A DNA stretch of 64,000 nucleotides from Bacillota bacterium (GTDB lineage Bacteria > Bacillota > Clostridia > Peptostreptococcales > Anaerovoracaceae), in assembly GCA_017522185.1 (NCBI GenBank), contig JAFWZZ010000028.1:1-64000 (forward strand). The letters run 5' to 3'. Every line of letters starts with the position of its first letter. The first letter of the stretch is position 1. The notes under the pieces were generated by a model, which was not told the origin of the DNA, did no database searches, and was given only the letters and a program-made list of their open reading frames with translations. The translations under genes were made by a program, and so were the position numbers. Below are positions 7,546-14,717 of this stretch, piece by piece.

Positions 7546-9234
7546 GTGGCATTTGACGGCATCATCACCTGTGCCATGGCCAGTGAGCTGCGGGACAGAC
7601 TTATGTTAGGAAAAATCGAGAAAGTCTACCAGCCGGAAAATGACGAGCTGGTATTTCATATACACACGAAAAAAGGCAACGTAAAACTCTATGCATCGGT
7701 AAACAGTGCCCATGCCCGGGTTCATCTTATCGAGGAAAATCTCCAGAATCCGCCGGCGCCTCTGGCCTTCTGCATGCTGATGAGAAAGCATCTGCAGGGG
7801 GGCCGCATCGTCAGCATCGAACAGAAAGACTGCGAGCGTATTATCGAAATTTCGCTGGAAACACTTAACGAACTCGGCTTCACTGTTTCCAAGAAAATCA
7901 TCTTCGAAATCATGGGTAAGCACAGCAATGTGATCCTGGTGGACATGACCACAGGCAGGGTTATTGACAGCATCAAGAGAGTTTCCATCGATGTCAACCG
8001 CGCCCGTCAGATTCTGCCGGGTATCGAGTACAGCTATCCGCCGGCCCAGGATAAGATTTCCTTCAAAGAAATCTCAGCGGCAGAACTGAACGGTATTGAA
8101 GGCGGCAGCAAGCCGCTTCTGTCAAAGGTTGGGGGCATTTCCCCGGCCATCGCAAGAGAGCTGGAGGTTACTTCGGACCGTCACGGTTTCCTCTCCGGTC
8201 TGATGGAACAGATTGCATCAGGCTCCTTCCGCCCAAGGGTTTACCTGGACGAAAAAAACACCCCTCAGGAGTTCCATATTGCCGATTTGACGGAGTATGA
8301 AGGCGCAGCCGAAAGAAGGGACTTTGAGACCTTAAGCCAGTGTCTTTCCTTCTATTTTCAGAACAAAGACTCCTCCAACCGGGCAAAGCAGAAATCCAGC
8401 GATCTGATCCGCGCTGTCAGCAACACATTGGATAAACTGTACCTGAAAAAACAGCGTCTTGCTGAGGACCTGCTGAAGGCAGAAAACTCCGAAGACCTGC
8501 GTCTTTATGGTGAGCTGCTCACTGCCAATATGCATCTAATCAGACCCGGCGACAAAAGTGTAGAAGTGCTGAATTATTACGACGGAAGCACGGTTACCAT
8601 CCCATTAGACGAACGATTCTCACCGGCTAAGAACGCCCAGAACTATTTCAAGCGCTACGGCAAATCCAAGACTGCAGTCAAGGAGAAGCAGGTGCAGATG
8701 GAAGATACCGATCAGGACATCCGCTACCTGGAATCCGTTCTCACCTACCTACAGAACACCGACAGCGTGGAAGAAATCGAAGCCCTGCGTGAGGAACTGA
8801 TTGAAACCGGATACGTGAGAAAGCGCAAGGTAACCTTCAAGGAAAAGAAATATAAGGCAAAACCTCATCGATACAAAACCAGCGACGGATTCACGGTGCT
8901 GGTTGGCAGAAACAACAAAGAAAACGATTATCTGACCCTGAAGACCGCGTCCAGGACAGACTACTGGTTCCACACCAAGGATATCCCCGGCTCTCACCTG
9001 ATTGTCCAGACCGAAGGACAGGAAATCACGGAAACCGCAATTTTCGAGGCTGCAGCCATCGCCGCCTACCACAGCAAAGGCCGCGCATCTGAAAACGTTC
9101 CCGTAGACTACGTGCCGATCCGCTATGTCAAGAAACCTGCCGGTGCAAAACCGGGTATGGTCATCTTTACCAACAACCGGACCGTATGGGTGAATCCTGG
9201 GCTCCCGGAAAATGAAAACAAAGAAACCAAATAA
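7546..9234 (+). CDS. rqcH: RqcH / NFACT-family ribosome quality control protein (FbpA-like)
   Basis: 562 residues starting at GTG 7546, eight bases after AGAAAGGAG. It has the NFACT-N domain (DGIITCAMASELRDRL at the start, LMRKHLQGGRI and IMGKHSNVILVD near 80-130), a coiled-coil middle (about 290-440) and the NFACT-R domain (GFTVLVGRNNKENDYLTLK, DYWFHTKDIPGSHLIV, about 445-500). RqcH binds obstructed 50S subunits and adds C-terminal alanine tails to stalled chains. Older annotation calls it fibronectin-binding protein. The open frame continues 350 codons upstream to 6496, but that part is antisense to yicC and lies before the promoter, so I exclude it. A bidirectional terminator follows. Confidence 0.92.
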   Translation: MAFDGIITCAMASELRDRLMLGKIEKVYQPENDELVFHIHTKKGNVKLYASVNSAHARVHLIEENLQNPPAPLAFCMLMRKHLQGGRIVSIEQKDCERIIEISLETLNELGFTVSKKIIFEIMGKHSNVILVDMTTGRVIDSIKRVSIDVNRARQILPGIEYSYPPAQDKISFKEISAAELNGIEGGSKPLLSKVGGISPAIARELEVTSDRHGFLSGLMEQIASGSFRPRVYLDEKNTPQEFHIADLTEYEGAAERRDFETLSQCLSFYFQNKDSSNRAKQKSSDLIRAVSNTLDKLYLKKQRLAEDLLKAENSEDLRLYGELLTANMHLIRPGDKSVEVLNYYDGSTVTIPLDERFSPAKNAQNYFKRYGKSKTAVKEKQVQMEDTDQDIRYLESVLTYLQNTDSVEEIEALREELIETGYVRKRKVTFKEKKYKAKPHRYKTSDGFTVLVGRNNKENDYLTLKTASRTDYWFHTKDIPGSHLIVQTEGQEITETAIFEAAAIAAYHSKGRASENVPVDYVPIRYVKKPAGAKPGMVIFTNNRTVWVNPGLPENENKETK

Positions 9235-9241
9235 CGGGATC

Positions 9242-9272
9242 AAAAAAAGGAACCTTTACAGGTTCCTTTTCC
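9242..9272. terminator. Bidirectional terminator between rqcH and the alarmone synthetase gene
   Basis: Ten-bp stem (9245-9254 with 9261-9270, AAAAGGAACC) with 6-base loop; A run on the left and T run on the right serve both convergent genes. Confidence 0.85.
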
Positions 9273-9296
9273 TTTCTCATGTATCTGCCGGCGGTC

Positions 9297-9923
9297 CTAA
9301 CCTTTCTGTATTTCCTCTCTGATCTTCATCATCTGCAGGTCCGTAGCCGCGATAATTTCTGCACAAGCAGTCAGCTCCTTGCTGATTTCTTCTGCATTCG
9401 CGATTTCATGCTTGTACTTCATCTTGTGTTCCAGGCTGGCCCAGAAGTCCATGGCAACGGTTCTAATTTGCACTTCCAGAATCATATGATAGCTGCGGTA
9501 ACCGTTCGGTTTTGGATTAGCGATGTAATCTTTGATCTCGATGACACTCAGGTCATCCTGCTTCTGCAGCATCTCGGACACCTTGTAGATGTCGTCGACG
9601 AAGGAGCAGATGACACGGATTCCTGCGATGTCGTTGAGATTTTCTTCGATTGCTTCCAGAGTAACCGGCAGGTTCTTTCTCTTCAGTTTACCCAGGATAC
9701 TGTACGGTTTCTTTCTTCTATGCTGGATAGAAGCGATGGGATTGTCTCCCACCAGAGACAGCTCATCGTTGAGGATCTCCAGTTTGGTCTTTACTTCCCT
9801 GATTGCACAGTCATAGGCCATCATCAGGTTGCGGAACCCTGCAAACAGTTCCTTCATCTCCTCCGGATTGTCTTCCATCAAAGTCTCCAGAATCTGTTCC
9901 TGTCTTAATTCTCTGTTCTCCAT
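9297..9923 (-). CDS. Small alarmone synthetase, RelA/SpoT domain, with apparent internal deletion
   Basis: 208 residues with a single RelA/SpoT synthetase domain, which transfers pyrophosphate from ATP to GDP/GTP. Motifs in order: HRRKKPYSILGKL (about 68-80), the Mg-binding DIAGIRVIC (about 98-106), NGYRSYH, EVQIRT, and DFWASLEHKMKYK. Between NGYRSYHMIL and EVQIRT nothing remains of the beta-hairpin of about 15 residues that separates these motifs in RelQ/YjbM-type enzymes. The two motifs are joined in frame and every catalytic residue I can recognise is kept. Activity is therefore uncertain. It starts 10 bases downstream of the hydrolase gene with an AGAGGT Shine-Dalgarno, so they are co-transcribed. 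Confidence 0.85.
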   Translation of the reverse strand: MENRELRQEQILETLMEDNPEEMKELFAGFRNLMMAYDCAIREVKTKLEILNDELSLVGDNPIASIQHRRKKPYSILGKLKRKNLPVTLEAIEENLNDIAGIRVICSFVDDIYKVSEMLQKQDDLSVIEIKDYIANPKPNGYRSYHMILEVQIRTVAMDFWASLEHKMKYKHEIANAEEISKELTACAEIIAATDLQMMKIREEIQKG

Positions 9924-9933
9924 TTTTATACCT

Positions 9934-10782
9934 CTATTCTAAAACAAATGCTGCGATTCTTGCGATAACCTCATCCCCTGTGGCATCAGGCCCGCCATTG
10001 TGGATTTCGTGGTAGTATCCTGGCAGTTCTTCGTAGGTAAACCAGTCATGCGATGCCATGCGTTCTGCCACTTTGCGGGATCCTTCCACTGCACAGATTG
10101 CGTCTGCATCACCATGCATCAGGAGGAATGGTCTGCCGTCGGCGCGATGGGTGTCTTCGTTTACGCCATCATACAGATTGTTGCCAAAGTCAAAGCACTG
10201 CGCCGCACACTGCAGGGAAATTTTGTTATGTACCAGCGGATCGTCTGCATACGGTCTCACGTATTCCAGATTACCCAAGGTAGATTCATCGATTTTCTGA
10301 GAGATGGTCATCTTCGGCATAACCTTTGCCAGTCCCTTCAGCACTGTCACAACCGGTTTTGGAAAATCCGCCACCAGTTTAATCCATGGTGCCGACACAA
10401 TGTACTTCTCCGGTGTTTCGTTCTTCGCACCTCTTGCACGGTAATCCAGGCAGAGATTGCCTCCCATGCTGTGTCCGTATAACACGATTGGAACCTGTGG
10501 ATAGAATTCCTTTGCATAGTCCAGCATGGCATCAATATCCTTCAGGATTTCCTCTCTCGGTGCCGTATTACCGCGGACGCCGGTAGAAATACCATGGCCG
10601 CGCAGGTCCATTCCGACTACCGCAATCCCTTCCGCGTGCAGCTTGTCCGCCATACGCTGATAGCGGCCCATGTGTTCACCGATACCGTGAATCACACACA
10701 TGACTTTCTTTGGATTTTCACAAGGAAAGTGATATCCGGTAACGACTTTATCTCTCGTTTCAAAAGCAAAATTTTCGTACAT
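9934..10782 (-). CDS. Alpha/beta hydrolase, monoacylglycerol lipase / lysophospholipase type
   Basis: 282 residues. IHGIGEHMGRYQRMADKL (about 32-49) and GHSMGGNL (about 104-111, nucleophile Ser) define the Hydrolase_4/PldB-type alpha/beta hydrolases. The acid and base are probably the Asp in LLMHGDADAICAVEGS (about 224-239) and the His in YYHEIHN (about 256-262). No signal peptide, so cytoplasmic. The frame is open to 10848, but AAAGGAG eight bases before 10782 and the family N-terminus decide the start. The extension would read through a 21-base tandem repeat. Precise substrate is unknown. Confidence 0.85.
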   Translation of the reverse strand: MYENFAFETRDKVVTGYHFPCENPKKVMCVIHGIGEHMGRYQRMADKLHAEGIAVVGMDLRGHGISTGVRGNTAPREEILKDIDAMLDYAKEFYPQVPIVLYGHSMGGNLCLDYRARGAKNETPEKYIVSAPWIKLVADFPKPVVTVLKGLAKVMPKMTISQKIDESTLGNLEYVRPYADDPLVHNKISLQCAAQCFDFGNNLYDGVNEDTHRADGRPFLLMHGDADAICAVEGSRKVAERMASHDWFTYEELPGYYHEIHNGGPDATGDEVIARIAAFVLE

Positions 10783-10796
10783 TCTGTTCAGCTCCT

Positions 10797-10835
10797 TTAC
10801 AAAATCATACCAAATTGTTACAAAATCATACCAAA
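10797..10835. repeat. Two 18-base direct repeats, period 21, in the hydrolase promoter region
   Basis: TTACAAAATCATACCAAA occurs at 10797-10814 and again at 10818-10835. On the reverse strand each copy contains TATGAT, a -10-like hexamer. A 21-base spacing (two helical turns) puts the copies on the same DNA face, as expected for a dimeric or LytTR-type regulator. The first copy runs into the Shine-Dalgarno of the hydrolase gene. Confidence 0.7.
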
Positions 10836-10849
10836 AAGTGACATCCATA

Positions 10850-10878
10850 TTGACTTCTTGTCTTCGAAAGCCTATTGT
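10850..10878 (+). promoter_or_regulatory. Promoter of the 36-residue zinc-ribbon gene
   Basis: TTGACT (10850-10855), 17 bases, TATTGT (10873-10878), about 39 bases before the start codon. Confidence 0.6.
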
Positions 10879-10916
10879 AAGTCCATGACGGAAGCGTGCA
10901 CACGAAGGAGGCTATC

Positions 10917-11027
10917 ATGAAATACAACTGTTCGCTTTGTGGAAACTATTTCCACAATACTATCTTCAAGGGCGGCTATGTTTGTGAAGACTGTATCGAC
11001 TATATCAAACACAGCAACGATATATAA
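10917..11027 (+). CDS. Small zinc-ribbon protein, 36 residues (Gin-like?)
   Basis: A very short frame, MKYNCSLCGNYFH... ending in CEDCIDYIKHSNDI, with two CxxC pairs (CSLC at residues 5-8, CEDC at 23-26), which is a classic single-zinc ribbon. Translation is well supported: AAGGAGG lies five bases upstream of the ATG and a sigma-A promoter lies in front. The pattern, two CxxC knuckles with glycine and hydrophobic residues just before the second pair, resembles the N-terminal half of Gin/CsfB, the small zinc protein that inhibits sigma-G in spore formers. It is only about half Gin's length, so the assignment is tentative. It may equally be a free-standing CxxC micro-protein of unknown role. 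Confidence 0.65.
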   Translation: MKYNCSLCGNYFHNTIFKGGYVCEDCIDYIKHSNDI

Positions 11028-11094
11028 GCTATTACTAAGGAATTGCAAATCTCAGCTTCAAACTACACAAAAATCACCTGGGTGCACGACATGG

Positions 11095-11126
11095 AAGAGA
11101 GGCGGTTATCTGTCTCTCTTTTTCTT
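11095..11126 (+). terminator. Possible terminator after the zinc-ribbon gene
   Basis: AAGAGAG (11095-11101) can pair with CTCTCTT (11114-11120) across a 12-base loop, followed by TTTTC. The stem is only seven pairs and it overlaps the end of the convergent gene. Confidence 0.35.
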
Positions 11127-11744
11127 CCGGTACTGGTTTCTGCGTTTCTGCGCCAGCTCTTTCTCGTATCTCTTTCTGGTCTTCGGTTTCATGATGGAGT
11201 AGCCGAATTTTCCCAGAGGCTCCCTCTTCAATCCGAAGTACTCGCCATGACTGTAGCTGATCAGGCCTGCCTGGTCGAGGCAGAGTCTGCCTTTTTCGTC
11301 AAAAAGGCTCTCGTCAGCATGAACGTTTACGATTTCACCGATAAACATATCATGCGTCGGATACTCCTTCACCTCGATAACCTTGCATTCCAGGTTTACA
11401 GGAGACTCTCCGATCATGGGACACTTTACTTTTTCTGCCGGCTCTTTTGTCAGGTTCATCTCCGTCCATTTATTCAGGTCACGGCCGGATTTTACACCAC
11501 AGAAATCGGTTTCCTTTACCAGTTTTTCCGTAGTCAGGTTGATGACATATTCACCGCTTTCTGCAATCAGTTTGTGGGAATGTCTGGACTTTCTCACGGA
11601 AACGTATGTAATCGGCGGCTCTGAGTTAATGATGCCTGTCCATCCAATGGTAATAATATTGGCATCCTCGCCTTCCCCACAGGAAACCATGACTGCAGGA
11701 AGCGGGTTCAGCATCGTGCCGGGTTTCATTGTTTTCTTAGCCAT
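11106..11744 (-). CDS. Flavin reductase-like FMN-binding split-barrel protein
   Basis: 212 residues of the flavoredoxin/flavin reductase-like type. NPLPAVMVSCGEGEDANIITIGWTG at about 12-37 and SEPPITYVSVRKSRHSHKLIAESGEYVINL at about 41-70 are the FMN-binding strands. The C-terminus is a strongly basic tail (residues 185-212, rich in Lys/Arg), longer than in classic flavoredoxins. It is likely an electron carrier or NAD(P)H:FMN reductase in the cytoplasm. The last gene of the ylxM-to-divIVA operon, overlapping the rluD stop by eight bases, so translationally coupled. No clear terminator follows. Confidence 0.85.
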   Translation of the reverse strand: MAKKTMKPGTMLNPLPAVMVSCGEGEDANIITIGWTGIINSEPPITYVSVRKSRHSHKLIAESGEYVINLTTEKLVKETDFCGVKSGRDLNKWTEMNLTKEPAEKVKCPMIGESPVNLECKVIEVKEYPTHDMFIGEIVNVHADESLFDEKGRLCLDQAGLISYSHGEYFGLKREPLGKFGYSIMKPKTRKRYEKELAQKRRNQYRKKKRDR

Positions 11745-12684
11745 TTTTGTTCGTGTCCTTTCTCAATTTATTTAGGATTTCTTCAAAATATGCCGGAAGT
11801 TCGCTGTCGAACTCCATGTATTCGCCGGTACGCGGATGCACAAAGCCCAACACCTTGGCATGTAGCATCTGTCCGTCCGCCTTGATGGTATGTTTCTTCG
11901 GACCGTAAACCACATCTCCTGCCAGCGGATGTTTGATATGGGCCATGTGTACACGGATCTGATGGGTTCTTCCCGTTTCCAGTTCGGCCTCAATCAGGGT
12001 ATATCCCCCGAAGCGCTCCAGAACACGGTAATGGGTTACCGCGCGTTTACTGTTCTGCTCCGTGACCGCCTGGCGCAGACGGTTCTTTGGGTCCCTTCCA
12101 ATCGGCGCATCGACCGTACCTTCATCTTCCTTGAAATTATGATATACCAGCGCTCTGTATCTTCTGGTGATGGAATGGTCCGCCAGCTGCTTCGACAGAG
12201 ATTCGTGGGCAGCATCGTTCTTTGCTATCATGAGAAGACCGCTGGTGTCTTTGTCGATACGATGGACGATTCCCGGACGAATGACGCCGTTGATGGATGA
12301 CAGCCTGTCGCCGCAATGATACATAATGGCATTGACGAGAGTCCCGTTGTAATTGCCTACAGCAGGATGTACCACCATACCTTTCGGTTTATTGACCACC
12401 AAAACATCATCATCCTCATAAACGATGTCCAGCGGAATATTTTCGGCTTCCACGGACAATATCTCCGGCTCTGGAATGACGATTTCGATACGGTCGCCCG
12501 TCTTTACCTTGTATTTTTTTGAGTCACAGGTCTTTCCGTTGACACTGATCTTCCCCTTCTCAAAAAGTTTCTGGATAAAACTTCTGGAGGTCTCAGCCAA
12601 AGCGGTTGATAACACCAGGTCAATGCGGACGCCCTGCTGCTCAGCATCTATCTCAATTTCGTATTTCTGTTCTTTCTCGTTCAT
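11737..12684 (-). CDS. rluD: RluD-family 23S rRNA pseudouridine synthase
   Basis: 315 residues: an N-terminal S4 RNA-binding domain (GVRIDLVLS...RSFIQKLFEKGKISVNGK, about 16-55), then the RluA-type catalytic core with the motif GIVHRIDKDTSGLLMIAKN (about 133-151, catalytic Asp in RIDKDTSG) and GRTHQIRVHM near 235. It isomerises specific uridines in rRNA. The frame opens 25 codons further upstream inside lspA. The start at 12684, with AGAAAGG nine bases upstream and the usual N-terminus, is preferred and overlaps the lspA end by 32 bases. The lspA-rluD order is the common Firmicutes pair. Confidence 0.92.
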   Translation of the reverse strand: MNEKEQKYEIEIDAEQQGVRIDLVLSTALAETSRSFIQKLFEKGKISVNGKTCDSKKYKVKTGDRIEIVIPEPEILSVEAENIPLDIVYEDDDVLVVNKPKGMVVHPAVGNYNGTLVNAIMYHCGDRLSSINGVIRPGIVHRIDKDTSGLLMIAKNDAAHESLSKQLADHSITRRYRALVYHNFKEDEGTVDAPIGRDPKNRLRQAVTEQNSKRAVTHYRVLERFGGYTLIEAELETGRTHQIRVHMAHIKHPLAGDVVYGPKKHTIKADGQMLHAKVLGFVHPRTGEYMEFDSELPAYFEEILNKLRKDTNKNG

Positions 12685-13129
12685 GTTTTTGAAGCCTTTC
12701 TTCCATGAGTATATAGTACATAAACAGGCCGCAGCCCACGGTAACACCGACATCGGCAACGTTGAATACCGGCGGGAAGATGCTGAAATCCAGCATATCC
12801 GTTACCCAGCCGAATACTGCCCGGTCAATGAGGTTTCCAATGCCGCCGGCAATGATCATGGACCAGGAGATATAGAACAGGCGGTGTTTCCCCGGATGCG
12901 TCCAAAAGTACCAGAAGGCGCCTGTCACAACGACCAGCGGCAGTATGACCAGGAGCAGCCGTTCTCCGCTTAACATACTGAAGGCTGCACCGGTGTTTCT
13001 AACATATGTGAGGCGGAAAAAATCGCCTAATACAGGAATGGATTCTCCCACAGACATGGCTGTTCTCACAATCCATTTGCTCACCTGGTCAAGCAGGATG
13101 ATCCCCACACCAAATAAAGTATACTTCAT
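12653..13129 (-). CDS. lspA: Lipoprotein signal peptidase (signal peptidase II)
   Basis: 158 residues with four membrane segments. Both catalytic aspartates are visible: GGIGNLIDRAVFGWVTDMLDF (about 103-123) and PVFNVADVGVTVG (about 127-139). The early motif LDQVSKWIV and RNTGAAFSM are also canonical. It cleaves the signal peptide of diacylglyceryl-modified prolipoproteins. The start is uncertain. The ATG at 13129 fits the usual N-terminus, but a GGGAGG lies 28 bases upstream with a hairpin in between, and a GTG at 13147 sits in that hairpin. I chose 13129. Confidence 0.92.
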   Translation of the reverse strand: MKYTLFGVGIILLDQVSKWIVRTAMSVGESIPVLGDFFRLTYVRNTGAAFSMLSGERLLLVILPLVVVTGAFWYFWTHPGKHRLFYISWSMIIAGGIGNLIDRAVFGWVTDMLDFSIFPPVFNVADVGVTVGCGLFMYYILMEERLQKHERERTEIRN

Positions 13130-13140
13130 ATATAAATCAC

Positions 13141-13157
13141 GGGGCACAAAGTGCCCC
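13141..13157 (-). other. Stem-loop between the lspA Shine-Dalgarno and start
   Basis: GGGGCAC AAA GTGCCCC forms a perfect 7-bp stem. It has no U tract, so it is not an ordinary terminator. It lies between GGGAGG (13159-13164) and the ATG at 13129, where it could shorten the effective spacing or hide the GTG start at 13147. Confidence 0.6.
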
Positions 13158-13175
13158 GCCTCCCTACGTATTCTG

Positions 13176-13883
13176 TTAAAAAATTCTTGTCTTTGTTAAG
13201 TCTTCTTTTCTGTCCGCGACTCTGACAGTTTCATCGTCTTTCACCCCATAATTCTCTTTCAGGATTTCTTCGATGCTCTTGTCGTCAATCACAACAGTTG
13301 CACGGGGAACTGCCGCGGTTTTCTTCTCGATACGGACAGGACTCTGCGGCTGGGTATGCACCATGTTGACCGGTGCCGGTGCGTCATGTGCTTCTGTCAT
13401 GGAAGCAGGCATGAACTCCTTCTCCAGCTCTGCAAAAAGGTCTTCGCTGGACCCGTCAAGCTGGCTCAGCTCGTCTTCCAGCAGCTGTCTGTATCTTTCT
13501 CTGAAACGAGTTACCTTCTGTTTCAGTCTGTCGCCTTCTTCTGTCATTCTCGTAATGGATTCTTTCGCATCACGCTGAATGACTTCCGCATCCAGCTGGG
13601 CGTTTTTGATGATGATCTCAGCCCTTTTTTCCGCGCTTTCAGAAATATCGTTCATCAGTTTCTTTGCAGACTCAATGGTGTTTGCAACAGATTTCTCTGA
13701 GTTATGATACTTCTCTACGTCCTTTGTCAGGATCTTCACTTTGTCTTTCAGCAGTTCGTTTTCGTTCATCAGCTGCTGCAGCGTCAGATAGATTTCCCCC
13801 AGAAACTCGTCGACTTCGTCTGGGTTAAACCCTCTCAGGGTTTTAGAAAACTCTTTTACTTCAATATCATATGGCGTAATCAT
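13176..13883 (-). CDS. divIVA: DivIVA cell-division / polar targeting protein
   Basis: 235 residues. The N-terminal membrane-curvature domain is clear (residues 1-40: EVKEFSKTLRGFNPDEVDEFL), followed by a long coiled coil (about 30-140) and a low-complexity Pro/Ala-rich linker (about 155-195) with a charged tail ending TKTRIF. DivIVA marks negatively curved membrane at septa and poles and, in spore formers, helps anchor the chromosome. It lies downstream of sepF-yggT, the conserved ylm order, but the ylmH gene usually found between yggT and divIVA is absent (22-base gap). Confidence 0.92.
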   Translation of the reverse strand: MITPYDIEVKEFSKTLRGFNPDEVDEFLGEIYLTLQQLMNENELLKDKVKILTKDVEKYHNSEKSVANTIESAKKLMNDISESAEKRAEIIIKNAQLDAEVIQRDAKESITRMTEEGDRLKQKVTRFRERYRQLLEDELSQLDGSSEDLFAELEKEFMPASMTEAHDAPAPVNMVHTQPQSPVRIEKKTAAVPRATVVIDDKSIEEILKENYGVKDDETVRVADRKEDLTKTRIF

Positions 13884-13905
13884 AGTGCCTCCTCATTACA
13901 ATCTG

Positions 13906-14202
13906 TTACAGCAGTATTGCTGCGACGATATTCATGCAGATACTTGCGACAATCTCTACCAGGAAAAAAGCCAGAAGCACGGAAAAATCAAACATCCCCG
14001 TGTTCAGGTTCATCTTTTCCAGCAGTCTTCTGCATGGTTCCACCATCGGTTCTGTAAACCGGATGATGGCCATATAAATCTTTCCCAGTGTGGAATACGG
14101 ATCCCGAACAAACCAGCTCATGATTGCGCGCAGCAGAAGCATAGTTGTCAGAAAGCGTGCAAACCAGCTGATGGTTCTAATCAAAATCAGTCCCACGCGC
14201 AC
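13906..14202 (-). CDS. YggT-family membrane protein (YlmG)
   Basis: 98 residues with two hydrophobic segments (about 5-30 and 72-97) separated by a cytoplasmic loop containing the family motif SWFVRDPYSTLGKIYMAIIRFTEPMVEP. YggT/YlmG proteins belong to the division-gene cluster, and their plastid relatives affect nucleoid or thylakoid organisation. The bacterial role is not settled. The start overlaps the stop of sepF by one base, so translation is coupled. Confidence 0.9.
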   Translation of the reverse strand: MRVGLILIRTISWFARFLTTMLLLRAIMSWFVRDPYSTLGKIYMAIIRFTEPMVEPCRRLLEKMNLNTGMFDFSVLLAFFLVEIVASICMNIVAAILL

Positions 14203-14699
14203 TACCTCCAGATGCTGCCTGCATCTTCGCTGGCAAATCCGCTTCTTTCAGCAGGCTGTGTCGCTGCGATGTCCACGTTTTCAGGTGCAAAGATGAAAAT
14301 GTTGTTCGCAACCTTCTGTACGTTACCGGACAGGGCATAAGTTGCACCGCTCATGAAGTCGAAAATCTTTCTTGCAACTTCTGTTTCCAGCTTTTCTAAA
14401 TTAATGATAACCGGTCTTCTGCCCTTCAGACAGTCTACCAGTTTTGGACATTCTTCAAAAGACTTTGGTTCTATCAGCACCAGTCTGAATGCGCTGGTGT
14501 TTGCAACAGAAAAGCGCTTTTCAGCAGGCTTTGCTGTGGTCATCAGAGACTTTCTTGGACCTGCTTCTGCAAAGGAAGGTCTCACTTCACCGCCTGTGAT
14601 TCTTTCTTTCGCCTGATTTACCTCTTCTTCTGTGATCATATCATCATCATCTAAATCTTCAATACCGATCATTCTCTTAATGGAATCTGTAAAAGCCAT
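14202..14699 (-). CDS. sepF: SepF cell-division protein
   Basis: 165 residues. The N-terminus MAFTDSIKRMIGIEDLDDDDMI is the amphipathic membrane-targeting helix followed by an acidic linker. The C-terminal SepF domain (about 75-152) carries EPKSFEECPKLVDCLKGRRPVIINLEKLE and RKIFDFMSGATYALSG, the ring-forming core. SepF tethers FtsZ filaments to the membrane and organises the septum. It sits between yggS and yggT as in other Firmicutes. Confidence 0.93.
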   Translation of the reverse strand: MAFTDSIKRMIGIEDLDDDDMITEEEVNQAKERITGGEVRPSFAEAGPRKSLMTTAKPAEKRFSVANTSAFRLVLIEPKSFEECPKLVDCLKGRRPVIINLEKLETEVARKIFDFMSGATYALSGNVQKVANNIFIFAPENVDIAATQPAERSGFASEDAGSIWR

Positions 14700-14717
14700 G
14701 TTCTTCTCCTCTCATCC

